Shown: positions 10,463 through 20,227 of the stretch, piece after piece | How positions within the stretch are numbered: position 1 is the first letter of the stretch | Layout: each line of letters begins with the position of its first letter | Assembly: GCA_014529385.2 (NCBI GenBank) | Contig: CM043958.1 | Location: 90,419,025 to 90,483,024, forward strand | Direction: 5' to 3' | Source: Adiantum capillus-veneris | Lineage: Eukaryota; Streptophyta; Polypodiopsida; Polypodiales; Pteridaceae | DNA: 64,000 nt | Notes under the pieces: generated by a model | The model's input: the letters and a program-made list of their open reading frames with translations, nothing else | The model's database searches: none | Told to the model about the DNA's origin: nothing | Position numbers and translations under genes: made by a program

Positions 10463-11905
10463 TCAAATGTCCACATCAGCCACAACACCTGTGCCTTGTG
10501 CAAATAATGTAGCTTTTACCTCAGGCATGTCTACATTCAGCGTAAACATTCTGCCCACACATTTGCCCTCTCTGATCAGCTTACAGCCATTCTGGAAATC
10601 TTCTACATAACAGCTATTTGGATTGAAGCAAACCTGCAAACCTTGCTCAACCATTTGTCCAACAGAAACAAGATTCTTTGTAATGTTTGGGACATGAAGT
10701 ACATCTGCTAAGTACTTTGATTTCCCACTCTTCGTATTTAGAGGTATGTCCCCTACATGAGCAATGGGGTGAGCTGTGTCATCTCCTGTCTGCACATAGC
10801 CTGACACATCTGGTTTGCACATATCTCTAAACCACTCTCCATGAGACGTCATGTGATTAGAGGCACCTGAATCCACATACCAAACATCATCTTGGGTGGA
10901 ATTCTCTGCAGTCATTGTATTCATTACATGCTGCATAACAAACATGCGCTCGTTTTTGCTGTCATCTGCATCTCTGCTAGTAGATGCATAGTTGCCCTGT
11001 TCTCTCTTTCCACTTGCTTTTCCCTTTGGACAGTCACGTGACATGTGACCTCTTTCACCACAAGTCCAACATTCTTTGTTATCTGCAGTATGTTGCTGCC
11101 TGCTTGATCCTGCACCACGACCTCTTTGACTCCCCCTGCCTTGAGACTGGTTTCCCCTGCCACCTGTATTGTTTTGATTTGATTGACCTTCTTGAAATTG
11201 GCCCCTGCAACCACTTGGGCCTCGACCACGACCTCTACCTCTACCTCTGTTGGAGTTAGAATAGAAGGCCTGTTCAGACCTATTTCTGCCACGAGAAGAA
11301 GATGTGTCAAGACCAAGGTTCTTCTCCTCAAGAATAAGCATAGAAATCAAATCTTGGAACATGGGGATGTCGTCTCTTGTATTCATGGAAGACCTGAAAT
11401 GTACATACTCATCTCCTAGACCATCCAAGCATGCACGGACAATGTCATTGTCTTCCACTGAGACTTTAATAGATCCAAGAGCCTCAATGATACTCTTGAT
11501 CTTCAAAGCATAATCATTGATGGAGAGGTTGTTCCTCTTAACCTGATTTAGCTCCGACTTTAGTTGAAGCTTCCGGGCTTTGGTGTTCACCTCGAACACT
11601 CTGCCTAAGTTTTGCCATGCAATGGCGGGGCTTTCAGCATCCTGTAGATAGCCCATCATGCCATCTGTGATGCTCATAGAAAGCCAATACATCACTTTGC
11701 TCTGGCCTTGTTGCGAGTCCCTCAAAGATTTCCTTTGTTCTGCTGTAGCATTTGTCTCGGGAATCTCTGGTTCCTTTTCATTGTCTCCTTCTACATAGTC
11801 CCAATAACCTTTTCCTTTTAGGAAATTTGTTATTCTAAACTTCCATGCAGGATAGTTATTTTTCTCAAGCTTCTCAGTGACAATCTGACTGAAACCGTCA
11901 GACAT
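10463..11905 (-). CDS. Copia-3 gag-protease
   Basis: 480-residue frame starting MSDGFSQIVTEKLEKNNYPAWK, which carries the DUF4219-like N-terminal Trp motif of copia gags. The UBN2 gag core follows (to about residue 190), then an RGRGRGRG-rich basic stretch, a CCHC zinc knuckle CWTCGERGHMSRDC near residue 290, and the aspartic protease active site WYVDSGASNHM near residue 345. The frame ends at a TGA just before the integrase zinc region. Gag packages RNA; the protease matures the polyprotein. The start ATG lies about 250 bases downstream of the primer-binding site. This is the most intact gag in the window. Confidence 0.9.
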   Translation of the reverse strand: MSDGFSQIVTEKLEKNNYPAWKFRITNFLKGKGYWDYVEGDNEKEPEIPETNATAEQRKSLRDSQQGQSKVMYWLSMSITDGMMGYLQDAESPAIAWQNLGRVFEVNTKARKLQLKSELNQVKRNNLSINDYALKIKSIIEALGSIKVSVEDNDIVRACLDGLGDEYVHFRSSMNTRDDIPMFQDLISMLILEEKNLGLDTSSSRGRNRSEQAFYSNSNRGRGRGRGRGPSGCRGQFQEGQSNQNNTGGRGNQSQGRGSQRGRGAGSSRQQHTADNKECWTCGERGHMSRDCPKGKASGKREQGNYASTSRDADDSKNERMFVMQHVMNTMTAENSTQDDVWYVDSGASNHMTSHGEWFRDMCKPDVSGYVQTGDDTAHPIAHVGDIPLNTKSGKSKYLADVLHVPNITKNLVSVGQMVEQGLQVCFNPNSCYVEDFQNGCKLIREGKCVGRMFTLNVDMPEVKATLFAQGTGVVADVDI

Positions 11906-12152
11906 CTTGAAGCACTAAGACAAAATAGCTGCAATCTGCAAAAACGTGCAAATCTGTTGAACCTGCTATCGTGGTACCTGTAACGCTTTCTACACTCAAC
12001 GAGTGTCCACAATCAAGCGTACATACAACCAATGTACTTGTACAGTAAATCTCTGTGTACTACACTTTGGAGACCTATTCAGAAACTTGTCGTGGATTGT
12101 GAACGAAGGGATTGTGATGCTCTTGCTCTCTTAGCCTCTCTTGCATGCACCA

Positions 12153-12165
12153 GGCTCTGATACCA
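12153..12165 (-). other. Copia-3 primer-binding site (initiator-Met tRNA)
   Basis: The minus strand reads TGGTATCAGAGCC immediately after the 5' LTR, complementary to the 3' end of plant initiator-Met tRNA, the common primer for copia and chromovirus elements. Confidence 0.93.
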
Positions 12166-12486
12166 TGTAAAGAATGAGGATGCAAGAGAGCTACACAAGA
12201 CAAGCACAAAGCACACAGAGATGGAAAGCTTCTTCTTCTTCGCACAGAAAAGAGAGTACAAAATGACTAAGTGCTAAAACTGAAAAGTAGCACATATGTA
12301 CATGCGGTCACTAAGCGTGAACACGCTAGAAGCGCACTAGGCTGGCACTATAAGTGTAGTCCAGCTTTAGAATCACTGGCAGAGATCCTCCGTGTCGGTC
12401 ACCTAACGCGCCAGTGAATAAATGTCGTAAGCGGCCAAGACCCGTAGTGGATGCCAGCTCAAGATGTAGAGCTCGACATCTCAACA
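12166..12486 (-). repeat. Copia-3 5' LTR
   Basis: 321 bp; on the minus strand it starts TGTTGAGATGTC and ends CTTTACA. It is followed on the plus strand by the duplicated target AAATA. It should hold the promoter for minus-strand transcription; no unambiguous TATA box was picked. Confidence 0.95.
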
Positions 12487-12491
12487 AAATA

Positions 12492-12540
12492 GAACTGCGT
12501 CCTCCTTGAGATTGATAGAATGTTGATGCAGTTAATTATC
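12492..12540 (-). pseudogene. Gypsy RT N-terminal fragment, right half
   Basis: Minus strand reads LKEDAV leading into the sequence at 7346, matching the gypsy stretch just before YRMNP. With 7219-7346 it makes one gypsy RT fragment interrupted by Copia-3. Confidence 0.55.
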
Positions 12541-12779
12541 AATGTAATGGAAATTGCCTATGAACTTTGAGAGTAGCGGAATTAATAAATTGGGTGAAGC
12601 GCTTTTGAGAGATTCTTTGTGAGCATAGTGGTTGAACTTAATTGATGGTAGCAACATAAACATGGTACTTAGTTAACTTGGCATGAACAATACTTTTGCA
12701 AGAGAGAAATTTTAGAGAACGTGACAATAGTTGAGGACTGATTCATATGGACTAATATGGTGTTATATCCATCATGCAA
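12541..12779. other. No gene recognised
   Basis: AT-rich sequence between a minus-strand gypsy scrap and a plus-strand chromovirus scrap. No domain, LTR or repeat was identified. Confidence 0.4.
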
Positions 12780-13300
12780 CAAAAGAAAAAGGTTGCATAG
12801 AAGAGCCTTGACCTTCAAAGAGAATGATTGAGTATTGTTTACATTTCCCAAAACACATCTAAGCCATACAACGGGAAAGGGGACACAAAGATGTCCAACG
12901 GGTCATCAAAAATATTATGCTAAGCTAGCTAAAAGATATTATGGCCCATTCCAGATCCTCAAGCCAATCAATGAATTGACTTACAAGTTAAGGTTGCACT
13001 TGGCTCATTCATAATGCTTTTCATGTAAGCCTTTTGAATCCTTATAAGGGTGAGCCACCCAAAGACCTAGTGACCAAAGATCCACCCGAGTTTGAAGGTC
13101 AAGAAGAGATCTTGCAGGTCGATAGTATATCCTACGACTTGAGGAAAATGTTTTAAGAAGTGGTAAGTCTAGCGGTCGATGGTTTAAGAATTATCCTTTC
13201 GAAGATGCAAGATGGATGCAAGGCATCTAGTTAAAGGATAATGCAAAACTTGTAAATGCTTACAATGACTTACATCAAAGGTAAGAACCAAGTATGAACA
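12780..13300 (+). pseudogene. Chromovirus pol C-terminus with chromodomain
   Basis: Plus-strand remains of a Ty3/gypsy integrase tail. It reads RRALTFKEND (the post-integrase GPF/Y region begins), YYGPFQILKPINELTYKL near 12945, then, across frame changes, HNAFHV and EGQEEILQ, and chromodomain residues WFKNYPFEDARWM near 13170-13220. Chromodomains bind histone marks and steer integration to heterochromatin. Several frameshifts are present. The same domain order occurs in G2, but the sequence is clearly diverged. Confidence 0.75.
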
Positions 13301-13626
13301 AGCATAATTTACAAAGAATTTTCTCTTATTTTGACTCTAAGATTCCTTTTATATATTCATAAGTTTTTTTTTAAGTATATGCATACAATGAATCATGCTT
13401 GCGGCAAAAATGGTTCTCTCAAGCACCAAGTAGACTTTGCCAATCTACTCTAAAAGATGCAAGGGCTTTAAAAAATATGCTTGCGATAGCTAAGTCTTCC
13501 AAGCACCAAGTGGAATTAGTCACCACTGTGGAAGGATGTCAACGCGTAAAAGAGATCCTCTATCTAAAGTAAAAGGACTAGCAATGACTATATTTTCCCT
13601 ACTCTAGTCGAGGTAGACTATGATTT

Positions 13627-13642
13627 CAAGGGAGAGGTAATG
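13627..13642 (+). other. Polypurine tract and first bases of chromovirus 3' LTR
   Basis: CAAGGGAGAGG followed by TAATG. Removing G1 and one target copy rejoins this to 19466, giving GGGAGAGGTAATGTCATG, so the older LTR probably began TGTCATGAAAATT. Confidence 0.55.
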
Positions 13643-13758
13643 TGAAAGGACGAGAGTAATGCGTGTGCTAGTCTCCACCTAACCATGCTATCTTATAGCC
13701 TACCCCTAGTGTACACATTGTCCGACCGTGTCGCTGGCCTTGCCCATAGGATCCATGT
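13643..13758 (-). repeat. G1 3' LTR (truncated by poly-C)
   Basis: Begins TGAAAGGACGAGAGTAATGC and matches 19338-19460 to GGATCCATGTCC, after which the expected TTTCA is replaced by the C tract. Confidence 0.88.
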
Positions 13759-13784
13759 CCCCCCCCCCCCCCCCCCCCCCCCCC
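13759..13784. repeat. 26-nt poly-C (poly-G on minus strand) at G1 polypurine tract
   Basis: Uninterrupted C26. On the element's own strand it is AAAG followed by a G run directly at the PPT-LTR junction, so the polypurine tract seems to have expanded and erased the LTR tip. The pol frame runs into it as poly-Gly. Confidence 0.9.
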
Positions 13785-15330
13785 TTTGGAGAATCGTTTT
13801 CGTACTCGAAAATGAACGTAGGAAAATGTTTCTTAAGTGCAGAGACATTCTCCCATGTAGAACCTTCTTCATGTCTATCTAGCCATTTTACCAACACCTG
13901 TCATCTGACATGTGTCTGGTGCGAAGCTCACAAGAATCCAAAATCTTTTCGGGTTCATGAGGGATGCTTGGTGGTTCGATAAGTTCAACTAACATATATG
14001 TGTCAATGACATTATCATTTTGTCATAAACGGCTAACATGAAAAACAGGATGAACTCGTGAGTACTCGGGAATAGCTAACTTATAGGCCACTTGACCTAT
14101 ACATTTGAGGATGGTAAACGGTCCACAATAGCGTGGTGAAATTTTAGCAACTTTTTCCGTCTTCAGACTTTCTAAATGCTCCGAAACTTTGAGGAAAACC
14201 TTGTCTCCTTCTTCGAAAGTAGCAAGATGATGATGCTCATTTGCGTACTTATTACATCGATCTTGAGCTTGCTTAATATTTTGTTGAGCAACTTGAAGCA
14301 TATCAAAATAGTCTTGGAGAAAATCCTTTGCTTGTTGTATCTTCTCCTTAGCCAACCCCACCGTAACGAGTGATCTGGGTTGAAAACCATATAAAAGAAT
14401 AAATGGACTAAACCCTGTAGTCACATGCTTTGAACTATTATAAGCAAATTTCAATATAGGTAAGTAGTTTTCCCAATTGGTTTTCTTCTTGCTAACGTAC
14501 ATTTGTAGCATATCCTCTAGCACTTGATTAACTCTTTTGGTTTGACCATATGTTTCTAGATGATCAGCCGTACTAAGATTAAGTGTAGTTTCCAACTTTT
14601 GAAACACAGCTCTCTAGAAGTGATTATCAAACTTTCGATCTCTGTCACTAATGATACTAGCTGGAAGACCATAGAGTCTATATATATGCTTTACAAATTC
14701 CGTGCTACTTCCGGCGTCTTAACCGTAGTCTTAGTGGGAATGAATCGACCCATCTTTGGTAGACGGTCTACAATTACCCATATGGCATCATGACCACGAT
14801 TTATAGTAGGTAGTCCTACCACAAAATCCATAGAGATACTCTCCCACTTACCTTGTGGAATCTCTAAAGGATGTAAAAGGCCACCTACCTTGAGGCGCTC
14901 TTCCTTATTTACTTGGCACTATTGGCAGTTTAGTACATACTCTTAAACATCATGATGTAGGCCTGGCCAATAAAATTATCGTCGAACTAAGGCATATCTT
15001 ACGAATACCTGGATGACTAGCACTAGGACTATCGTGACACTCAAATAATATTTAACGTCTAGTGTCCGAGTCCTTCGGCACACATACTCTACCCTTGTGG
15101 AGTAAGTAGCCATCATTAATGAAAAATTTATTCCATCGCTTAAGCTCTTCCTGAGTAAGGGTGGAGCTCTATGTGTTGAAATTTTTATATGCGCGTGCAG
15201 AGACATGTTGATCTGGTTGTACAGAGACATATGAGTGTGAGGGATCCCTTCTTAAAATTGCACTCCACACTTTAGCATATGATTGATCTTGTGCACACTT
15301 GCCACGTAATGACTCCTAAAATGCACTCTT
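13785..15330 (-). pseudogene. G1 integrase and chromodomain
   Basis: Minus-strand 3' part of pol. Around 15000-14940 the zinc-binding HHCC region is recognisable, followed by the integrase core readable as DFVVGLP and AIWVIVDRLPK near 14850-14740. The block 14607-14023 starts after the catalytic Glu region and includes YLPILKFAYNSS, FEEGDKVFLKVS (GPY/F-type region), SPRYCGPFTILK and HPVFHVSRL. The chromodomain tail LVKWLDRHEEGSTWE lies at 13897-13790. The Trp and acidic residues fit the aromatic cage fold. Several stops lie in the core, so integrase is dead. Confidence 0.85.
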
Positions 15331-15960
15331 TATTTCCATGAAAGCAAGTGAATCAATCAGGGGAATCCGACTTAGTGCATCCGCTACTACATTATATCGC
15401 CCCTTGCGATATCGTAGCTTACAATCATAAAACTTGAAGCATATCTGTCCATCTAGCTTTACGACCCTTCAAGTCCATTTGAGTAGTACACCATTTAATA
15501 CTCTCATGGTCAAAAACTACTTCAAACTCGGCACCATATAAATAGTGTCACCACTTTCTTAAAGCGTGAAGTATGGCATAGAGCTCTCTCTCATTGACAT
15601 AATAATTTTGTTGAGCTCTATCCAATTTTGTACTTTCAAAGGCTATAGGTCTTCCCTCCTAGAGAAGTACCGCACCAGTTGCTTTATCACTAGCATAAGT
15701 CTCTGCCACAAACGGCTTAAGTGGGTCAACGATTGCTACGATGGGAGCAGTAGCTACAGCTACCTTGAGTTGTTCAAAACTGCGTTGTTGGGCTTCTTCC
15801 CAAGAAAAGGTCTTACCTTTTGCTTTAAGTTGATCCGTCATAGAAACAGCGATTTTGGCATAATCACGGATATATTTTTGATAAAATCTAGCCATGCCTA
15901 AGAAGATTTGAATCTCCTCAATCGTGTTGAGATGTGGCCATCGAAGAATGGCAACGACCT
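15331..15960 (-). pseudogene. G1 RNase H region
   Basis: The block 15895-15659 encodes FYQKYIRDYAKIA and FSWEEAQQRSFEQLK, the linker after RT, then the RNase H start with A-S-D-K-A-T-GAVLL. Downstream frames to about 15400 read RPIAFES, NYYVNERELYAILHALRKW and FDHESIKW. Together these are the gypsy RNase H motifs. The first catalytic Asp position and an in-frame stop near 15658 look altered. It degrades template RNA in intact relatives. Confidence 0.8.
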
Positions 15961-15962
15961 TG

Positions 15963-16600
15963 TCAGTGCATTTTGATGCCAGAATAAGAGATCACATGAC
16001 CGAGGTAATGTATCTCTGTTTTAAAGAAATCCCACTTGCTTTGCTTAGCATACAAAGTGTGAGCTCGTAGCTGTTCGAACATTAAACGTATGTGTTCTAT
16101 GTGTTCATCTTCAGTCTTACTATAATTGAGAATGTCATCAAGGAAAACCACAACAAATTTTTCAAGATATGGACGTAAAACACTATCCATGAGTGTCATA
16201 CATGTAGCTGGAGCATTGTTTAGACCAAAAGGCATAACCAAAAATACAAAATGTTTGAACCATGTTCTAAAGGCGGTTTTAGAGATATCTTTCAAAAGGA
16301 TACGCACCTGGTGGTAACCTGAACGAAGATCTATCTTTGTATAGTATCTTGCCCCATGGAGTTGATCAAACAACTCCTCCACTCGAGGCAGAGGATACTT
16401 GTTCTTGATGGTTATGGCATTTAATCTGCGATAATCTATGCACATGCGCATAGTATCATCTGTCTTTTTTACCAATAGAATTGGTGATGCTCAAGGCGAA
16501 GTGCTAGATCTAATGAAACCACGGGCGAGGTAGTCAACCAACTAACTCTCAACCTCCTTGGCCTCACTAGCACTCATACGATAAGGTGATACTCACTGGT
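15963..16600 (-). pseudogene. G1 reverse transcriptase
   Basis: 170-residue block with gypsy RT motifs in order: [54 protein letters not shown] and the catalytic box FLDDILNYS (usually FLDDILVYS), then HYLGHVIS. Upstream to about 16600 the frame is broken, but fragments of the N-terminal finger remain. The YXDD-type Asp pair is present, so this part looks chemically intact although the polyprotein is not. Confidence 0.88.
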
Positions 16601-17241
16601 TTAGTGCTCGGCAGGACATCTATGTCATGCTGCACATCACGTGTAGTGGGTAAACCTGACAGTAAATCACTTGAGAATACATTACTATACTCCGTGAGTA
16701 AGTGAGTCAGCTTTTGCCGTGCAAAAGAAGAAAGTAAACTAGAGTTATGTTAGGATGGAGAATCTTATAATTCCTGTAATATTTATTTTACAACAGTTGC
16801 ACGTTGCTCAATAGAATTAAAATTGAAGCACTTTGCTCTTTAACACTTTGCTTAAAGTTCATTGCACTTTGCATACCATAACCAGAATTCATAGCACTTT
16901 GCTCTTGAGAATTCACAAGACTTGGAGACAAGCAGTAACACAAAAAGACTTCAGCTATTAAATCTTCTTTTTGAAAAATAGAAAGCTCCACTGTACATAT
17001 AAGAGGTGCACATGGTGTATTTTTCTCATCAAGCAAAAGCACATGGCCATAAAGGATAGGGAGTTGTGTTCATAACTAGTGTGCAATGTGTTTCTTAAAC
17101 CATGCAGCCACTCCCATCCTAAACTACATCAACACCATCCATGTTCATAACTTGAAATTCAAGCATCATCGTATGATCTTGAACAATAAGCTCAACCCCT
17201 TGAACTACCGTGTCCCATACTTCTTTATCATTTCCAGACAT
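16601..17241 (-). pseudogene. G1 region between protease and RT, degraded
   Basis: About 640 bases where intact gypsy elements carry the protease C-terminus and RT N-terminus. No continuous motif was recognised and stops are frequent. A small tandem similarity (AATTCATAGCACTTTGCTC type phrases around 16830-16910, CACTTTGC repeated) is visible. Confidence 0.45.
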
Positions 17242-17700
17242 CTATTCTACCACATACCTGTAGGAGCAGGGAGTCTGTGTAAGCTTCAATTTCTTGACTA
17301 GCTTATAGTTCAAGAAGTTATAACTTGCACCATCATCCACTAAAATACAAACACGTTGTCCGTAAATAGTGTCGTGCATGCGAATCAACTCATGGGGACC
17401 AAAGGTGGACTGCCACATTGAAGCAGGCACACAACACTTGTGCTTTTCTTCCATAGGAAGAACCTCTATAGCACAATAATTAGGAGATGAATTTAATGTG
17501 AGGCATTGCACCGTGGGCATGGCCTTTTCTTTTCCTTGCAAAAAAGGACAATCCTTCTTGTTATGTTGGTCCGAAAGACATCTGAAACACAAATTGTGTT
17601 TCTTTGCACGCTCAAAATCAGCAGTGTTGAGAGGCCCAGGTGGAGTATCTCGTGATTTCTTAGGCTTCTTAGCCTCTTGTGTGGACGTGGAGAGGTACAT
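17242..17700 (-). pseudogene. G1 zinc knuckle and aspartic protease
   Basis: 152-residue frame. The CCHC knuckle CFRCLSDQHNKKDC lies near residue 38 and the protease active site ILVDDGASYNFL near residue 118, with DDG in place of the usual DSG/DTG. The knuckle binds RNA during packaging and the protease cleaves the polyprotein. It overlaps the gag frame upstream in another phase, indicating a frameshift between gag core and knuckle. Confidence 0.82.
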
Positions 17701-18550
17701 TGTCTTTTATTCCTCTTGGAACGTGTGGGAGATCTACCTCGCCATTGACTCTTAGCCACATTGCTCTTAGCAAAATTATTCCTAGAGTAGAGAACATTTT
17801 CCTTCCTCTTTTGGTTATCATCATATCTTTGGGCATGACCGATGGCTTCTTCTGAAGTTTTTAGATATTGGGTCTTGACATGAAGACGGTAGTCTTTGTC
17901 AAGACCCCTATTAAAACCGTGTATCTTTTGGAGTTCATCTAGACCTTCTAGTTTTAATGTTATTCCCAATACTTGGAAAGGTACTGACTGAGAGAGAGGC
18001 CAAACATGTGGCATGCATCCCATGCTAACCAATTCTTATCCTCTTCATTGGAGTCCAAAGAGTGAAACGCAGCCCAAGACGGAGGACGAGCATCTATTGG
18101 AAATGCCATCCATCACTTATAGGCCTTACCTTTAAGAGATAAACTTGTTTCCACAACTGTCTTTATATCCGGGGTGTGTCTCAACCTATGAATACCACTC
18201 CATTTGTGTAAGAACGTATTAACCGCATCCTTGTTGCGATCACGCTCTTCACCGTGAAACTCAAGAATAGTGATATTCTTAAGCAATGCATTACTACCTT
18301 CTGCATCTTCTGAAGCACTTGTCTCTTGGACTCCTTGAGTCGTGCAAGCTTGGGTTCCTTGAATAATGCCACCTAGGGCTCCTTGAGCCATCTGTGAATT
18401 CATAAATTTCACAAGTAGCTCAGTAAGGTTGGTAACATTTGTATTTAGTGCAGAGAGATTGCGTTCAAGTACGCTTTGGCGATTTTCCAAAGTCTTGAAA
18501 GCAACCATGTCTATAAGGCCATGATCTCCTAGATCATCATCGTCAGGCAT
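17493..18550 (-). pseudogene. G1 gag
   Basis: Gag capsid region in two frames. The likely start is the ATG at 18550 (MPDDDDLGDHGLIDMV), followed by a helical stretch with N and L heptads (ENRQSVLERNLSALN) and the capsid start FHGEERDRNKDAVNTFLHKW; this frame stops at 18113. The second frame (18032-17493) resumes with FNRGLDKDYRLHVKTQ and a basic region RGRSPTRSKRNK before the knuckle. The pieces fit Retrotrans_gag order. The upstream extension of the first frame to 18814 has no gag features and is probably leader. Confidence 0.75.
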
Positions 18551-19323
18551 ATTAATATCGGTAGCACACGTGGTGTCCAGATTTTGATGTACGAGCTCAA
18601 AATCGAAGTGTGTGTAGGTGGAATATCCTCGCTGCCCATGGTAAACACACACTAACGTAGAGAGAAAAAAAAACGTCAACTTGTACCTTGTAAAGCTTGA
18701 AGTCTTTATGTTTTTTATGCTCGATGACTTTTGCGATGCATGCGAATCTTGCCTTGCGAAAATTGTAGGCTTCACGTGTCGTTCGTCGTAAGAACACCTT
18801 CGTTGATTCTTCATAAAAACTCGTTGTTTTTGTGAAAGCTTTTGTTCACTTTGATTGAAGGAAAACTTGTTTTTCTTAAAGAAGTTAAAAGGAATGGTGA
18901 AACTACTTCCTTGAAGTTTGTAGCTTTCCTTGTCAACTCAAGTATGCTATCTTTCCTTGTTATACACAACAAGGTTCAATAGCTTGAATGGTAGAGTATT
19001 GGCCTCTTATCCTCATGGGGTGGGTTCAACTCTCCTTCATGCAAGGGTTTAGAGGACCTTCCTGCGCGCACCCAATGGTGCCAACGGAGCCTCGATGTCG
19101 TAGAGTTGCTAATCAAGTTTGCCTTCGTCATGCGTTGTGGAGGACATAGATGGAGCGGCTGCAGTCGTTGTCCATTGATTGTCTCCTCTTGGTGCGCACA
19201 GAACTTTGTGCATGTCTTCTTTTTGTTGCGTTGCGGAGGCGTTGTTATCCATGTCTACAGATCATGGGAGAGAAGATGTGTATCGCATACACATGCAAGC
19301 CGCTTTCTCCCTTTCCCAAGAAT

Positions 19324-19336
19324 AGCTCGGATACCA
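19324..19336 (-). other. G1 primer-binding site
   Basis: Minus strand TGGTATCCGAGCT, one base downstream of the 5' LTR; it differs from the initiator-Met consensus TGGTATCAGAGC at one position. Confidence 0.8.
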
Positions 19337-19337
19337 A

Positions 19338-19460
19338 TGAAAAAACGAGAGTAATGCGTGTGCTAATCTCCACCCAACCGTGTTATCTTATACCCTCTCC
19401 CTAACGTGCACACTATCTAACCGTGCCGGTGGCCTTGCCCGTAGGATCCATGTCCTTTCA
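19338..19460 (-). repeat. G1 5' LTR (123 bp)
   Basis: Plus-strand TGAAAAAACGAGAG to GTCCTTTCA; the partner of 13643-13758 and followed by TAATG. Confidence 0.92.
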
Positions 19461-19904
19461 TAATGTCATGAAAATTAATTTCTAACCTTTTAAAAGTATT
19501 TTCCATCTTAAATTGAACAAGTCTTGGGAAAAACAAAAGAGAACAAGAGAACTTGATTAAAGTGCTTATGGCCTTATTTAGGTCAAAAGCTTGGAACTAA
19601 AGAAAGTTTATAAAAGAGCAAGAATAATTGCTATATAATTATCTCAGGTCAAAGGTACAAAGCAAAGAAGGATAAAACTATCCCGCGCAACCTTAATCAA
19701 AGGCACAGGACAAAGGGGGTTAATTAGAGCAATTATATGAGTCTAAAAATAGAAACTAGCTGTATAAATTATTAGCAATCAAAAATACTCATTAGACTCA
19801 AAGTATGAAGTTTGAAAATCCTTAGGGTAAAATTTAAATTTACTAGAGAGAGTTTGAATTTAGCAGGTTTAAGAATCAACTTTTCATCCGTATTGTGCTC
19901 TTTG
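19461..19904. other. Presumed LTR remnant of the older chromovirus
   Basis: AT-rich DNA beginning TGTCATGAAAATTAATTTC, which rejoins the polypurine tract at 13627 when G1 is removed. The LTR end could not be located and no gene was seen. Confidence 0.4.
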
Positions 19905-20140
19905 TCGAAAGTTGGTAGTGCAAGGAAAGAAAGTGGGCAAAATGTTTGCTTCAAATGCAAATGTACCCAAGGCGAATGATGTCGTGTTTGCACAAGGTGC
20001 AACTCTTATGGTATCTTTGTCAAAGAGCACAATAAGGATGAAAAGCTAGTTGCATAATGAAAGAAAGTGGGCAAAATGTTTGCTTTGAATGTAAATGTGC
20101 CCGAGGCCAATGATGCCATGTTTGCACAAGGTGCATGAGT
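19905..20140 (+). pseudogene. Duplicated copia GAG-pre-integrase scrap
   Basis: Two related segments (about 19905-19995 and 20050-20138) each read GKMFA.N.NVP.AND..FAQGA in one frame. Copia-3 has the equivalent GRMFTLNVDMPEVKATLFAQG just before its integrase zinc finger, so this is a piece of a copia of that clade, duplicated locally and separated by about 55 bases. Confidence 0.6.
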
Positions 20141-20173
20141 TATTGTAGGTGTGTGTGTGTGTGTGCGTGTGTA

Positions 20174-20209
<36 letters not shown>

Positions 20210-20227
20210 GTGTGTGTGTGTGTGTAA
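20139..20227. repeat. Compound (GT)n-(AC)n-(GT)n microsatellite
   Basis: Blocks of TG, then CA, then TG repeats with GTACTA and TATG at the switches, so each neighbouring pair can fold into a hairpin. Confidence 0.93.

Larger units (their letters stand above)
7347..12486 (-). mobile_element. Copia-3: complete Ty1/copia element, target duplication AAATA
   Basis: A full-length 5,140-bp copia element on the minus strand. It has two 321-bp LTRs (7347-7667 and 12166-12486), a polypurine tract beside the left LTR, a primer-binding site matching initiator-Met tRNA beside the right LTR, and gag-pol between them. The 5-bp sequence AAATA occurs immediately outside both ends (7342-7346 and 12487-12491). 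The LTRs differ at about a dozen sites by eye, so the insertion is not very recent. Four pol breaks make it non-autonomous now. Confidence 0.96.
13643..19460 (-). mobile_element. G1: complete chromovirus with very short LTRs, target duplication TAATG
   Basis: A 5.8-kb Ty3/gypsy element on the minus strand, bounded by short LTRs of about 120 bp whose tips are TGAAAGGAC/GTCCTTTCA. The 5-bp TAATG flanks both sides (13638-13642 and 19461-19465). Inside are gag, zinc knuckle, protease, RT, RNase H, integrase and chromodomain in gypsy order, plus a primer-binding site near 19330. Frameshifts and stops are frequent. The left LTR runs into a 26-C tract where the polypurine tract should be. Confidence 0.94.

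Noticed and set aside
13685-13982. Plus-strand ORFs with poly-Pro
   Set aside because: Poly-Pro comes from the C26 tract and the frame is opposite to the G1 chromodomain, which explains the region.
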